Source: Streptomyces sp. NRRL F-2580 (lineage in GTDB: Bacteria; Actinomycetota; Actinomycetes; Streptomycetales; Streptomycetaceae). From it: 64,000 nt of DNA. The position numbers were made by a program, and so were the translations under genes. Every line of letters starts with the position of its first letter. Positions within the stretch are counted from its first letter, which is position 1. Shown here one piece after another: positions 7,903 to 15,861 of the stretch. The stretch covers positions 1 through 64,000 of the forward strand of contig NZ_JOIR01000002.1 of assembly GCF_000720115.1 (NCBI RefSeq). Direction: 5' to 3'. The notes under the pieces are model-generated. The model saw nothing but the letters and a program-made list of their open reading frames with translations, searched no databases and was not told the DNA's origin.

Positions 7903-8928
7903 TCAATTGCGGCGGCGGCCGAGGAGGCGTTTGGCGGCGAAGACGACCACCAGGCCGACCGCCAGGACCACGGCTCCCTTGCCGAAGCTCCCCGTCGGCT
8001 CCGCGGCGGACGGACCCGGCCCGCCGGGGGCGGGCGGCGCGGCCGAGGCGCCCGCCGTCGGGGCCGCGCCCGCCGGGACGGCGATGACGCGGCTGCCCTG
8101 CCCCTCGGCGCCGAACATCAGCGTCGAGCCGTCCGGCGTGTACGTCACCGACTCCGCCTGCCCCTGCCACGGCGCTTCCACCCGCTCGCCCTCGCCCTCC
8201 GGCCCGCCGTTCTTCCACGGGTACGTGCGCGCCCAGAAGTAGCCCCGCAGCGTCAGCCGGTTCCCGTCGGGGGAGAACGCCCCGTCCGTCACCCACGGCA
8301 CGTCGGCGACCCGCCGGAACACGTTCGACCCGTCCGCCGAGAGCTCCGCGGGACCCTCGTACAGGCCGCCCTTGTTCTCGTCCTTGCTCGCGATGTAGAC
8401 CCGCCCCGTCACCGGATGCACCATCAGCGCCTCCGCGTTGCGCGGCCCGTCGGCGTACCGCACCGTGAACTGCGCGGCCTTGACCGTGACGTCGCCCAGT
8501 TGCTTCGGCTCCGGGAAACGGTAGATCCAGACGTGCTCCCAGGTGCCGTTGCGGTTGTCGCCGATGTCGCCGACGTAGAGCTGTCCGTCCGGCCCCAGCG
8601 AGATCGCCTCGACGTCGCGCGGCTTGCCGATCCCGGTCAAGGTCACGCGGGCCACCGTCCTGCCCGTGGCGGAGTCCACCGCGTAGACGTACGGGCCGTC
8701 GTCGCTGTCGTTGTGCGTCCAGTACACGCCCGGGTGGATCCGGCTGGCGGCGAGCCCGCTGGACTCCTTGATCCGCGGATCGGAGATGGTGAACGAGGAG
8801 GATCCGGGGGCTTCCGCCGCGAGGGCAGCGCCCGGCAGCACGGCGAGGGCGGCGGCGAGTGCCGCGGAGGCGACGGCGACGGCGGCGGCAACGGCGGTGC
8901 CGGCGGCGGACGGCAGGGGCATGCGCAT
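7903..8928 (-). CDS. secreted beta-propeller-like protein with C-terminal membrane anchor
   Basis: A 341-residue protein. The signal peptide is long (to about residue 38, AALAAEA). Repeated short beta-type units follow (SSGLAASRIHPGVYWTHNDSDDGPYVYAV, GDIGDNRNGTWEHVWIYRF, SPDGNRLTLRGYFW, YTPDGSTLMFGAEGQG), suggesting a six- or seven-bladed propeller like NHL/SMP-30-type or esterase-like folds. A Pro/Ala/Ser linker (about 280-310) leads to a hydrophobic C-terminal helix and a RRRN tail, so the protein should be tethered to the outside of the membrane. No catalytic triad is obvious. Similar proteins are common but uncharacterised in Streptomyces. Confidence 0.8.
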   Translation of the reverse strand: MRMPLPSAAGTAVAAAVAVASAALAAALAVLPGAALAAEAPGSSSFTISDPRIKESSGLAASRIHPGVYWTHNDSDDGPYVYAVDSATGRTVARVTLTGIGKPRDVEAISLGPDGQLYVGDIGDNRNGTWEHVWIYRFPEPKQLGDVTVKAAQFTVRYADGPRNAEALMVHPVTGRVYIASKDENKGGLYEGPAELSADGSNVFRRVADVPWVTDGAFSPDGNRLTLRGYFWARTYPWKNGGPEGEGERVEAPWQGQAESVTYTPDGSTLMFGAEGQGSRVIAVPAGAAPTAGASAAPPAPGGPGPSAAEPTGSFGKGAVVLAVGLVVVFAAKRLLGRRRN

Positions 8929-9004
8929 GCCCCCAGCCTGCCAGTACGTGCCCCGTGTCCGGCGTCACAGAGGTTTCTGTCGCGCGATCCGCGATGATGA
9001 CCGG

Positions 9005-9691
9005 ATGCGTTTCATGTTCGTCGGCGACTCCATGACCATCGGACGCGCCGGCGATTTCACCTGGCGCTACCGCATGTGGCAGCACCTCGACTCGACCTTC
9101 GGCGGCCCCTACCGGATCGTCGGCCCGCGCAGCGAGCTGTACGAGGGCTCCGACGCGTACGCCGACCCGGACTTCCCCGCGCACGCCCGCCGCCACCTGG
9201 CCGGCTGGGGCGAGGGCTGGCAGCACATGGCCCCCCTCATAGGCCCCGCCGCCGGCGCCGCCCGGGCCGACGTCCTGCTCGTCTCCCTCGGCCTGATCGA
9301 CCTCGGCTTCTACACCGACGCCGAGCAGACCGCCGCCAACGTCCGCCGCTTCATGGCCGGGGCCCGCGCCGCCCGCCCCGGCATCCGCATGGTGCTGCTG
9401 CCCGTCATCCCGAACAGCCGGGCCGAGGAGGACGCGACCTTCGCGGCCGAGGTCGCCCGTTTCAACGAGCTCCTCGCGAAGGCGGTGGCCGATCTGACGA
9501 CCTCCGCCTCGCCGGTCCTGCTGGCCGCGCGCCCGGAGGCGTACGACATCCACCACGACACCTACGACGGCACCCACCCCAACGCCTCCGGCGAGCACCG
9601 GCTGGCGGGGGAGTTCGCGGCCGTCCTGCACCAGGCGTGGGGGATCGGCGGCCCGTACAGGCCCGACCGGGTGCAGAACGACATGCTGTAA
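9005..9691 (+). CDS. SGNH/GDSL-type hydrolase
   Basis: A 228-residue protein from ATG 9005 (a second in-frame ATG lies 9 bases on). Block I is FVGDSMTIG, where the Ser of GDS is the nucleophile. Block V is DGTHPNASGEHRLAG, giving the catalytic Asp and His (DxxH). The block III region LLVSLGLIDLG lacks the usual G-x-N-D asparagine, a possible variation. No signal peptide is seen, so it is probably cytoplasmic. Likely an ester or carbohydrate-ester hydrolase of unknown substrate. The gene stands alone: divergent from the propeller gene and followed by an independent aldo/keto reductase gene. Confidence 0.85.
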   Translation: MRFMFVGDSMTIGRAGDFTWRYRMWQHLDSTFGGPYRIVGPRSELYEGSDAYADPDFPAHARRHLAGWGEGWQHMAPLIGPAAGAARADVLLVSLGLIDLGFYTDAEQTAANVRRFMAGARAARPGIRMVLLPVIPNSRAEEDATFAAEVARFNELLAKAVADLTTSASPVLLAARPEAYDIHHDTYDGTHPNASGEHRLAGEFAAVLHQAWGIGGPYRPDRVQNDML

Positions 9692-9714
9692 CACCCCTTT
9701 CACGACAGGGCCTT

Positions 9715-9734
9715 GCTTCGAGCGCACTCCAAGC
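9715..9734. promoter_or_regulatory. imperfect 20-base palindrome in the aldo/keto reductase promoter
   Basis: GCTTCGAGCG-CACTCCAAGC is symmetrical at 16 of 20 positions. It lies between a TTGCTT (9713-9718) and the start codon at 9751. The spacing and form resemble MerR-family sites that sit inside long promoter spacers, but no merR gene is adjacent, so the regulator is unknown. Confidence 0.35.
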
Positions 9735-9750
9735 AGTTGGCTAGTGCCCC

Positions 9751-10740
9751 ATGAAGTACACACAGCTCGGACGTACCGGCCTCAAGGTCAGCCGACTTGT
9801 ACTCGGCACGATGAACTTCGGCCCCCAGACCGGTGAGCCCGAAAGCCACTCGATCATGGACTCCGCCCTCGACGCGGGGATCAACTTCTTCGACACCGCC
9901 AACGTCTACGGATGGGGCGAGAACAAGGGCCGCACCGAGGAGATCCTCGGCACCTGGTTCGCCCAGGGCGGCCGGCGCCGCGAGAAGACGGTGCTCGCCA
10001 CCAAGGTCTACGGCAGCATGGCGCCCGAGGGCGAGACCTGGCCCAACTACGACCGCCTGTCGGCGCTGAACATCCGGCGGGCCGTCGACGCCAGCCTCAA
10101 GCGGCTCCAGACGGACTACATCGACGTCTACCAGTTCCACCACGTGGACCGGCGGACCCCCTTCGAGGAGATCTGGCAGGCCGTCGAGGTCCTGATCCAG
10201 CAGGGCAAGATCCTCTACGCGGGCTCCTCGAACTTCCCCGGCTGGAAGATCGCCCAGGCCAACGAGACCGCGGCGCGCGTCGGCCGGCTCGGGCTGGTCA
10301 GCGAGCAGTGCCTCTACAACCTCGCCGAGCGGCGCGCGGAGATGGAGGTCATCCCGGCCGCCGAGGCGTACGGGCTCGGGGTCATCCCCTGGTCCCCGCT
10401 CCACGGCGGTCTGCTGGGCGGGGTCATCAAGAAGGAGGCGACGGGCGGCCGCCGCGCCTCCGGCCGGTCCGCCGACGCGCTCGCCAACAGCTCCGTACGC
10501 GCGCAGGTGCAGGCGTACGAGGACCTGCTGGACAAGCACGGCCTGGAGCCGGGCGAGGTCGGCCTGGCCTGGCTGCTGACGCGTCCCGGGGTCACCGGGC
10601 CGATCGTCGGGCCGCGCACGCAGGAGCAGCTCGACTCGGCGCTGCGGGCGGTGGAGCTGGAGCTCTCGGACGAGATCCTGACGGGCCTGGACGAGATCTT
10701 CCCCGGCCCCGGAGCGTCCCCGGAGGCCTTCGCCTGGTAG
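9751..10740 (+). CDS. aldo/keto reductase
   Basis: A 329-residue (alpha/beta)8-barrel NADPH-dependent reductase of the YajO/Tas-like group. The N-terminus MKYTQLGRTGLKVSRLVLGTMNFG is typical. Catalytic tetrad residues are visible: Asp and Tyr in FFDTANVYGWGE, Lys in LATKVYG, and His in YQFHHVD. The C-terminal NADPH-binding part is PIVGPRTQEQLDSAL. It acts in the cytoplasm on carbonyls, possibly as a detoxifier; no specific substrate can be read. A palindrome in its promoter suggests regulated expression. Monocistronic. Confidence 0.93.
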   Translation: MKYTQLGRTGLKVSRLVLGTMNFGPQTGEPESHSIMDSALDAGINFFDTANVYGWGENKGRTEEILGTWFAQGGRRREKTVLATKVYGSMAPEGETWPNYDRLSALNIRRAVDASLKRLQTDYIDVYQFHHVDRRTPFEEIWQAVEVLIQQGKILYAGSSNFPGWKIAQANETAARVGRLGLVSEQCLYNLAERRAEMEVIPAAEAYGLGVIPWSPLHGGLLGGVIKKEATGGRRASGRSADALANSSVRAQVQAYEDLLDKHGLEPGEVGLAWLLTRPGVTGPIVGPRTQEQLDSALRAVELELSDEILTGLDEIFPGPGASPEAFAW

Positions 10741-10830
10741 CTACTGCCCGACGGCAGCCGCCACGGCCACGACGACGAACATCAGCACGAGCACACCGGC
10801 CATCACACGGTTTCTGGTCTTGGGATCCAC
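10741..10830 (-). CDS. 29-residue single-helix membrane peptide
   Basis: A GTG-started frame of 29 codons ending at the TAG complement of 10741-10743, directly after the reductase stop. The product begins VDPKTRNRVMAGVLVLMFVV and ends AAAVGQ. The shape is a charged N-terminal head (DPKTRNR) followed by one hydrophobic helix of about 18 residues, which fits a small membrane protein. No strong Shine-Dalgarno is seen. The frame lies convergent to the reductase gene and 47 bases after the start side of thpR's end. Its regular head-helix design argues against chance, but confirmation needs conservation or ribosome data. Confidence 0.5.
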   Translation of the reverse strand: MDPKTRNRVMAGVLVLMFVVVAVAAAVGQ

Positions 10831-10877
10831 CCGTCGAGCCTAACGCGGGCCGCGGATGATCCCGTACGCGGGACGGC

Positions 10878-11444
10878 TCAACCGCGCAGCGGCCAGGACC
10901 CGACCGTCTCGTAGCGGGGCTGCTCGCCCGGAATCCCGCTGACGGGGAGGTTGCTGCGGACGAGGCTGAGCGTGTCGACCTGCCAGGGCGTGCCCTCGAA
11001 GTCCGCGAGGGCGTCCAGGTACGGGCGCAGGGGGGTGGCGGCGCCGTGGCCATGGCCGTGGCCGCGGGCCAGGGTGAGGTGCGGGGTGTACCGGCGGTGC
11101 TGCTCCATCGGCACCCCGGCCCGCCGGGCCGCGGCGTCGGCCCGCTCCGCGAGCATCCGCAGGGCGGGCAGCTCCCCGGCGGCGCCGACCCACAGCGCAC
11201 GGTCCCCGAAGTGCCCGCAGCCGTGCAGGCGCAGCGGGAAGGGGGCGGTGCGGTGGGCCGCGCGGTCGAGGCGGGCGTGCAGGTCGGGGACGACGTCATC
11301 GCGCACCTCGCCCATGAAGGCGAGCGTGAAGTGCCAGCCCGCTCGCGCGGTCCACGTCAGCCGGTCGTCGCGGACTCCGTCCACGGCCCGGGCCAGCTCG
11401 GCGACGGCCGCGTCCGGAGGCAGCACGGCTGCGAACAGTCTCAT
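10878..11444 (-). CDS. thpR: RNA 2',3'-cyclic phosphodiesterase ThpR
   Basis: A 188-residue 2H phosphoesterase. Two H-x-T/S-x motifs are present: WHFTLAF (about residues 37-43) and PHLTLAR (about 121-127). They form the paired active-site histidines that open 2',3'-cyclic phosphates on tRNA or RNA ends; the historical name is 2'-5' RNA ligase. The N-terminus MRLFAAVLPP is typical, as is length. A run of alternating Gly/His (GHGHGHG) follows the second motif and could bind metal; this is unusual. The gene is separate from its neighbours, with a dispersed repeat downstream of the following MFS gene. Confidence 0.92.
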   Translation of the reverse strand: MRLFAAVLPPDAAVAELARAVDGVRDDRLTWTARAGWHFTLAFMGEVRDDVVPDLHARLDRAAHRTAPFPLRLHGCGHFGDRALWVGAAGELPALRMLAERADAAARRAGVPMEQHRRYTPHLTLARGHGHGHGAATPLRPYLDALADFEGTPWQVDTLSLVRSNLPVSGIPGEQPRYETVGSWPLRG

Positions 11445-11472
11445 GCGCCGAGCGTAGCCGCGCGCCCCGCCG

Positions 11473-11580
11473 CTGCGGGGGCTCCGCCCCCGAACCCCCG
11501 GCCCTCAAGCGCCGGACGGGCTGAACATCCAGCCCTTCCGGCGTTTGAGGAGCGGGGTCCGGGGCGGAGCCCCGGGAGGC
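11473..11580. repeat. dispersed GC-rich 3'-end repeat, copy 3 (paired inverted arms)
   Basis: GGGGGCTCCGCCCCCGAACC...CTCAAGCGCCGGACGGGCTG is followed by the opposite-facing arm CCGGCGTTTGAGGAGCGGGG...GGCGGAGCCCC. The pair sits immediately past the stop of the minus-strand MFS gene and before thpR's start region. It can fold into nested hairpins and is a likely terminator for the marR-MFS operon. Confidence 0.88.
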
Positions 11581-11592
11581 CCGGCCGCAGGG

Positions 11593-12942
11593 TCAGGCGG
11601 CCGGGACCAGGTCGCGCGGGGCGGCGGCCGGGACGAAGGTCACGCCCCGGCGGCTGACCCGCACGCGGAGGTTTCCGACGCGCGCCAGGACCACCGCGAT
11701 GGCGACAGAGGCGGCCAGCGAGATCACACCCCCCGCGGCCATGCCGATCCGCGCGCCGTACGTGTCCGTGATCCAGCCCAGCAGCGGAGCGCCCAGCGGG
11801 GTGCCGCCGGTGAAGACCATCATGAACAGGGCCATGACCCGCCCCCGCATCTCGGGGTCGGTGGCCATCTGCACGCTGGAGTTCGCCGTGACGTTGACCG
11901 TCAGGCCGAAGACCCCGATCGGCACGAGCAGCACCGCGAACAGCCAGAAGCCGGGCGCGAAGGCCGTGACGAGCAGCAGTACCGAGAACAGCACGGCCGC
12001 GACCACCAGCAGCCGCAGGCGGGAGTGGCCGCGCCGGGCCGCGAGGAGGGCGCCCGCCAGGGAGCCGGCCGCGATCAGCGTGTTGAAGAGCCCGTAGGTG
12101 CCCGCGTCCCCGTGGAAGACGTCGCTGACGTACGCCGACAGCCAGATCGGGAAGTTGAACCCGAAGGTGCCGATGAAGCCCACGAGCACGATCGGCCAGA
12201 TCAGCTCGGGCCGGCCGGCGACGTAGTGCAGGCCTTCGCGCAGCTGTCCCTTGGCGCGGGGCCGGGGTTCGACCGGGTGCAGTTCCTTCGTCCGCATCAT
12301 CAGCAGGCCGGCGATGGGCGCGGCGAACGACAGGCCGTTCAGCAGGAAGGCCCAGCCGGAGCCGACGGCGGTGATCAGCACACCGGCGATCGCCGGGCCG
12401 ACGAGCCGCGCGGACTGGAAGTTGGCGGAGTTCAGGCTGACGGCGTTGGCGACCTGGTCCTTGCCGACCATCTCGGGTACGAACGTCTGCCGCGCCGGGT
12501 TGTCGACGACGGTGACGAGGCCGAGCAGGAAGGCGGCGAGGTAGACGTGCCAGACCTGGACGTGTCCCGCCAGGGTGAGGACGGCGAGTGCGATGCCGGT
12601 CAGGCCCATCGCGCTCTGGGTGGCGAGGAGCAGGGGCCGCTTGGGCAGCCGGTCGGCGAGGACGCCTCCGTAGAGGCCGAACATCAGCATCGGCAGGAAC
12701 TGCAGGGCGATGGTGATGCCGACGGTGGAGGCGGAACCGGTCAGGGAGAGGACCAGCCAGTCCTGGGCGATGCGCTGCATCCAGGTGCCGGTGTTCGAGA
12801 CGACCTGTCCGGTCGCGAAGAGCCGGTAGTTCCGGATCCTCAGCGAGCTGAACATCGAGTTCTTGCCCGCGGGGCCCGCAGGGGCCTTAGTAGGGGTGGA
12901 TGTGTGGCCGGGTGCGGAGTCTGCTCCGGTTCCCGTACTCAA
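11593..12942 (-). CDS. MFS multidrug/efflux transporter (MFS_3 type)
   Basis: A 449-residue permease read from a TTG at 12942, which has AGGAGG nine bases upstream and no competing start. A 28-residue polar lead precedes FSSLRIRNYRLFATGQVVSNTGTWMQ, the typical N-terminus of the MFS_3/EntS-like family. Ten to twelve helices follow, with GGVLADRLPKRPLL as the first loop and VDNPARQTFVPEMV in the central region. It is likely a proton-driven exporter of small molecules. It follows marR by 25 bases on the same strand, so the two form an operon that the MarR protein should repress. Confidence 0.92.
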   Translation of the reverse strand: MSTGTGADSAPGHTSTPTKAPAGPAGKNSMFSSLRIRNYRLFATGQVVSNTGTWMQRIAQDWLVLSLTGSASTVGITIALQFLPMLMFGLYGGVLADRLPKRPLLLATQSAMGLTGIALAVLTLAGHVQVWHVYLAAFLLGLVTVVDNPARQTFVPEMVGKDQVANAVSLNSANFQSARLVGPAIAGVLITAVGSGWAFLLNGLSFAAPIAGLLMMRTKELHPVEPRPRAKGQLREGLHYVAGRPELIWPIVLVGFIGTFGFNFPIWLSAYVSDVFHGDAGTYGLFNTLIAAGSLAGALLAARRGHSRLRLLVVAAVLFSVLLLVTAFAPGFWLFAVLLVPIGVFGLTVNVTANSSVQMATDPEMRGRVMALFMMVFTGGTPLGAPLLGWITDTYGARIGMAAGGVISLAASVAIAVVLARVGNLRVRVSRRGVTFVPAAAPRDLVPAA

Positions 12943-12967
12943 AAGCGTTCGCCTCCTGGCGTCGTTC

Positions 12968-13405
12968 CTACCGGTGTGCGAGCTTCTCCAGGACGGGTGC
13001 GGCCTCGCGCAGCTTGGCCCATTCGTCCTCGGTCAGCTCGGCCGCGAGCCCGGCCAGGAAGGCGTTGCGCTTGCGGCGGCTCTCTTCGAGCATCGCTTCG
13101 GCCTCCTCCGTCTGGCGGACCACCTTTTGGCGGCGGTCGTCGGGGTGCGGTTCCAGCGTGACCAGTCCCTTGGCTTCCAGCAACGCGACGATGCGCGTCA
13201 TCGACGGCGGCTGGACGTGCTCCCGCCGCGCCAGCTCGCCGGGTGTGGCCTGGCCGCAGCGGGCGAGGGTGCCGAGCACCGACATCTCGGTGGGGCTCAG
13301 CGACTCGTCGACGCGCTGGTGCTTCAGGCGCCGCCCCAGCCGCATGACGGCGGAGCGGAGGTCGTTCACGGCGGCAGCATCGTCGCCATGGGAAAGGTCA
13401 GGCAT
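12968..13405 (-). CDS. MarR-family transcriptional regulator
   Basis: A 145-residue winged-helix protein. I prefer ATG 13405 (MPDLSHGDD); an in-frame ATG at 13423 would add MSYSKY but lies inside the operator palindrome. The winged helix spans about 30-100: SPTEMSVLGTLARCGQATPGELARREHVQPPSMTRIV carries the recognition helix, and HPDDRRQKVV the wing. The C-terminal helices dimerise. It should repress itself and the downstream MFS exporter and release DNA when a small ligand, often the exporter's substrate, binds. An inverted repeat at 13412-13429 fits autoregulation. Confidence 0.92.
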   Translation of the reverse strand: MPDLSHGDDAAAVNDLRSAVMRLGRRLKHQRVDESLSPTEMSVLGTLARCGQATPGELARREHVQPPSMTRIVALLEAKGLVTLEPHPDDRRQKVVRQTEEAEAMLEESRRKRNAFLAGLAAELTEDEWAKLREAAPVLEKLAHR

Positions 13406-13411
13406 GTATTT

Positions 13412-13429
13412 AGAGTAACTCATTACTCT
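13412..13429. promoter_or_regulatory. MarR-type operator palindrome
   Basis: AGAGTAA-CTCA-TTACTCT, perfect 7-base arms around a 4-base centre in AT-rich sequence just upstream of the chosen marR start. Size and symmetry match operators bound by MarR dimers. It controls the marR-MFS operon by inference. Confidence 0.7.
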
Positions 13430-13535
13430 CTCTAAGGAACACCACTTTTGGCGGTCGTGCGCGGGGTCACTCGTACGGGTGAGTCGGCGGCCGAAAGTGA
13501 CACGCGTCCGCACCCTCTGCCCCGACTCTTTCGGC

Positions 13536-13718
13536 ATGGGGACACATGTGCTGAGCATGCGCATAGACGGGGAGCTCCTCGACAGGCTCCGGACTCACGC
13601 CGCCAAACGCGGAATGAGCGTCCAGGACTATGTGGTCCGGACGCTCATCCGCGATGACTTCGACGAGCGCTTCAAGGCCGCCGTCGACGAGACAGAGAAG
13701 TTCTACGGGCTGACGTGA
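13536..13718 (+). CDS. small ribbon-helix-helix/CopG-like protein
   Basis: A 60-residue protein from ATG 13536 (MGTHVLSMRID); a GTG 19 codons upstream is an alternative. VLSMRIDGELLDRLRTHAAKRGMSVQDYVVRTLIRDDF has the beta-strand-helix-helix pattern of Arc/CopG folds, with the SVQDYV turn typical of antitoxin-like members. A short C-terminal helix (ERFKAAVDETEKFYGLT) follows. It could be a DNA-binding repressor or a solitary antitoxin; no toxin gene is adjacent. It is divergent from marR and convergent with the NCS2 permease, 13 bases from that gene's end. Confidence 0.72.
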   Translation: MGTHVLSMRIDGELLDRLRTHAAKRGMSVQDYVVRTLIRDDFDERFKAAVDETEKFYGLT

Positions 13719-13731
13719 GCCCGGGCAGGGC

Positions 13732-15180
13732 CTACGTGAGGCCGAGGGCCGGCATCGCGTAGTAGAAGACGAACACCGCGGCCACGACGTACATGGCCAC
13801 CGGGACCTCGCGGCCCCGGCCGGTCGCCGCGCGCAGGGCGCAGAACGTGATGAAGCCGATGCCGATGCCGTTGGTGATCGAGTAGGTGAAGGGCATCATC
13901 ACCATGGCCAGGAACGCCGGAACGGCGATGGTGAAGTCGCTCCAGTCGATGTCCTTGATCGAGCCCGCCAGGATCAGGAAGCCGACCGCCACCAGGGCGG
14001 GGGTGGCGGCCTGGGACGGGACCATCGTGGCGAGCGGGGTGAGGAACAGCGCCACGGCGAACAGGGCGCCCGTCACGACGTTCGCCAGACCCGTACGGGC
14101 TCCCTCGCCGACCCCGGCCGTCGACTCCACGAAGCACGTGGTGGCCGAGGAGGAGGTGGCGCCGCCCGAGGCGACGGCCAGGCCGTCGATCAGCAGGACC
14201 TTGTTGATGCCGGGGAACTCGCCGGTCTCCTTGTCGATCAGCTTGGCCTCGTCGCCGACGCCCAGGATCGTGCCCATGGCGTCGAAGAAGCAGGACAGCA
14301 GCACGGTGAAGACGAAGAGGATGCCGGTCAGCACCCCGACCTTCCCGAAGCCGCCGAACAGGCTGACCTGGCCGACCAGCCCGAAGTCGGGCGCGGCCAC
14401 CGGGTTGCCCGGCCACTCGGGCACGGTGAGGCCCCAGCCCGTGTCGGGCACCTTGGCGGTCAGCTGGACGACGACCGCGACGAGGGTCATGGCCACGATG
14501 GAGATCAGGATCGCGCCCGGCGTCTTGCGGATCAGCAGGGCCAGGGTGAGCAGCACGCCGATCACGAAGATCAGGACCGGCCAGCCGTCCAGGTGGCCGG
14601 TGGCGCCGAGCTGGAGCGGGACCGTGGTGTGGGCGGCGTCCGGGATGCGGGAGACGAAGCCCGAGTCGACCAGGCCGATCAGCATGATGAACAGGCCGAT
14701 GCCGATGGCGATGCCCTTGCGCAGGCCCAGCGGCACGGCGTTCATGACGCGCTCGCGCAGGCCGGTGGCGACCAGCAGCATCACCACGAAGCCGGCCAGG
14801 ACCACCATGCCCATGGCGTCCGGCCAGCTCATGCGGGGGGCGAGCTGGAGGGCGACGACCGTGTTCACGCCGAGGCCGGCGGCGAGCGCGATCGGGACGT
14901 TGCCGATGACACCCATGAGGAGGGTGGTGAAGGCGGCCGTCAGGGCGGTGGCCGTCACGAGCTGACCGTTGTCGAGCTGGTGCCCGTACATGTCCTTCGC
15001 GCTGCCCAGGATGATCGGGTTGAGCACGATGATGTACGCCATCGCGAAGAAGGTGGCGAAGCCGCCGCGGACCTCGCGGGCGACGGTCGAACCGCGCTCG
15101 GAGATCTTGAAGTAGCGGTCGATTCCTCCGGAGGGTCCCTGGAGGGAAGGGTCCGGGGCCGTGGCCGTGGGGGTGCTCAT
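13732..15180 (-). CDS. NCS2/AzgA-type purine permease
   Basis: A 482-residue membrane protein from ATG 15180, with GAGGA in the leader. Motifs of the AzgA-like hypoxanthine/guanine/adenine family are clear: STVAREVRGGFATFFAMAYIIVLNP at the N-terminus, AAGLGVNTVVALQLAP in helix 3, and SCFFDAMGTILGVGDEA for the family's conserved Asp/Thr region. About 12-14 helices. It should import purine bases by proton symport. It is divergent from DUF2530, and an inverted repeat lies in the shared upstream region. No purine riboswitch is visible. Confidence 0.93.
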   Translation of the reverse strand: MSTPTATAPDPSLQGPSGGIDRYFKISERGSTVAREVRGGFATFFAMAYIIVLNPIILGSAKDMYGHQLDNGQLVTATALTAAFTTLLMGVIGNVPIALAAGLGVNTVVALQLAPRMSWPDAMGMVVLAGFVVMLLVATGLRERVMNAVPLGLRKGIAIGIGLFIMLIGLVDSGFVSRIPDAAHTTVPLQLGATGHLDGWPVLIFVIGVLLTLALLIRKTPGAILISIVAMTLVAVVVQLTAKVPDTGWGLTVPEWPGNPVAAPDFGLVGQVSLFGGFGKVGVLTGILFVFTVLLSCFFDAMGTILGVGDEAKLIDKETGEFPGINKVLLIDGLAVASGGATSSSATTCFVESTAGVGEGARTGLANVVTGALFAVALFLTPLATMVPSQAATPALVAVGFLILAGSIKDIDWSDFTIAVPAFLAMVMMPFTYSITNGIGIGFITFCALRAATGRGREVPVAMYVVAAVFVFYYAMPALGLT

Positions 15181-15197
15181 ACGGTCCTCATTGGGTG

Positions 15198-15244
15198 GTT
15201 CATACGAAGAAAATGGGCCACGCCCAAACCGTTTCAGTATGAAC
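15198..15244. promoter_or_regulatory. spaced inverted repeat in the NCS2/DUF2530 divergent region
   Basis: GTTCATAC (15198-15205) and GTATGAAC (15237-15244) are exact reverse complements 31 bases apart, about three helical turns. A small TGGGC-CAC-GCCCA palindrome lies between them. This arrangement would suit a regulator bound at two half sites or by looping. The binder is unknown. Confidence 0.4.
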
Positions 15245-15308
15245 ACATGAACGAAGGGCCGTCCATCTCCGCGCGTAGACCATGAATCCGCGCGCCTAGA
15301 CTTGCCGC

Positions 15309-15587
15309 ATGGCGAAATGGACTGCGAAGCATGAGGCGCCCGAGCCCCTGGAGGGCCCCGTCGTCGCGACCGTCACAGGCGGCACGATCCTGTGGTTCGC
15401 CCTCTTCGTCGGCCAGCTCCCCTTCTACGGGTGGTTCGCCGACCGCGGCCAGCTGTGGTGGGTCTGGACCTGCGCGGCCGGCGGCTTCCTCGGCCTGATC
15501 GGCATCTGGTACGTCCGCGGCCGTGACGCCGCGCTCAAGCGCCACGCGGCGGAACAGGCCGAGCCGGACCCGGGCCCGCAGGCGTAG
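15309..15587 (+). CDS. DUF2530 membrane protein
   Basis: A 92-residue protein. Residues 1-18 are polar, then there are two membrane helices: about 20-38 (VVATVTGGTILWFALFVGQ) and 48-67 (QLWWVWTCAAGGFLGLIGIW). A charged tail RGRDAALKRHAAEQ follows. The sequence matches DUF2530, an actinobacterial family of unknown function. A TAGACT hexamer (15297-15302) ends six bases before the ATG, so the transcript is probably leaderless. The divergent neighbour is the purine permease, and this pairing appears to be common in Streptomyces. Confidence 0.88.
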   Translation: MAKWTAKHEAPEPLEGPVVATVTGGTILWFALFVGQLPFYGWFADRGQLWWVWTCAAGGFLGLIGIWYVRGRDAALKRHAAEQAEPDPGPQA

Positions 15588-15652
15588 CCACCCCGCCTGC
15601 GGCTTGGCTCCCGCCTGGGGATGCCGCCGTCTCCCGGCGCGGCCCCGCTGCC

Positions 15653-15702
15653 GGGGCTCCGCCCCGGACCCCGCGCCTCAAACGCCGGCGAGGCTGAATT
15701 TG
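15653..15702. repeat. dispersed GC-rich 3'-end repeat, copy 4
   Basis: CGGGGCTCCGCCCCGG, then CCCCGCGCCTCAAACGCCGG, ending CGAGGCTGAA. A single-orientation copy, located after the DUF2530 stop. The first part alone forms a tight hairpin. Confidence 0.85.
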
Positions 15703-15861
15703 CGCGGCGAAGCCGAACCGGCCGGTTGGGACGGGGGTGGGTGTGTGCCGGGGTGATCCCCGCAGCCCGGCCCCTACCAACGGACGATTCGGGTCATCCC
15801 GAGGTCGGATCTTCCCCCGCTCGGCGGGTAAAGCGTCCGAACCCCGCCTAACGTCGAAGAC

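Noticed and set aside
13536..13718. Toxin-antitoxin module
   Set aside because: The ribbon-helix-helix protein has no toxin-like neighbour; both flanking genes are unrelated and on the other strand.
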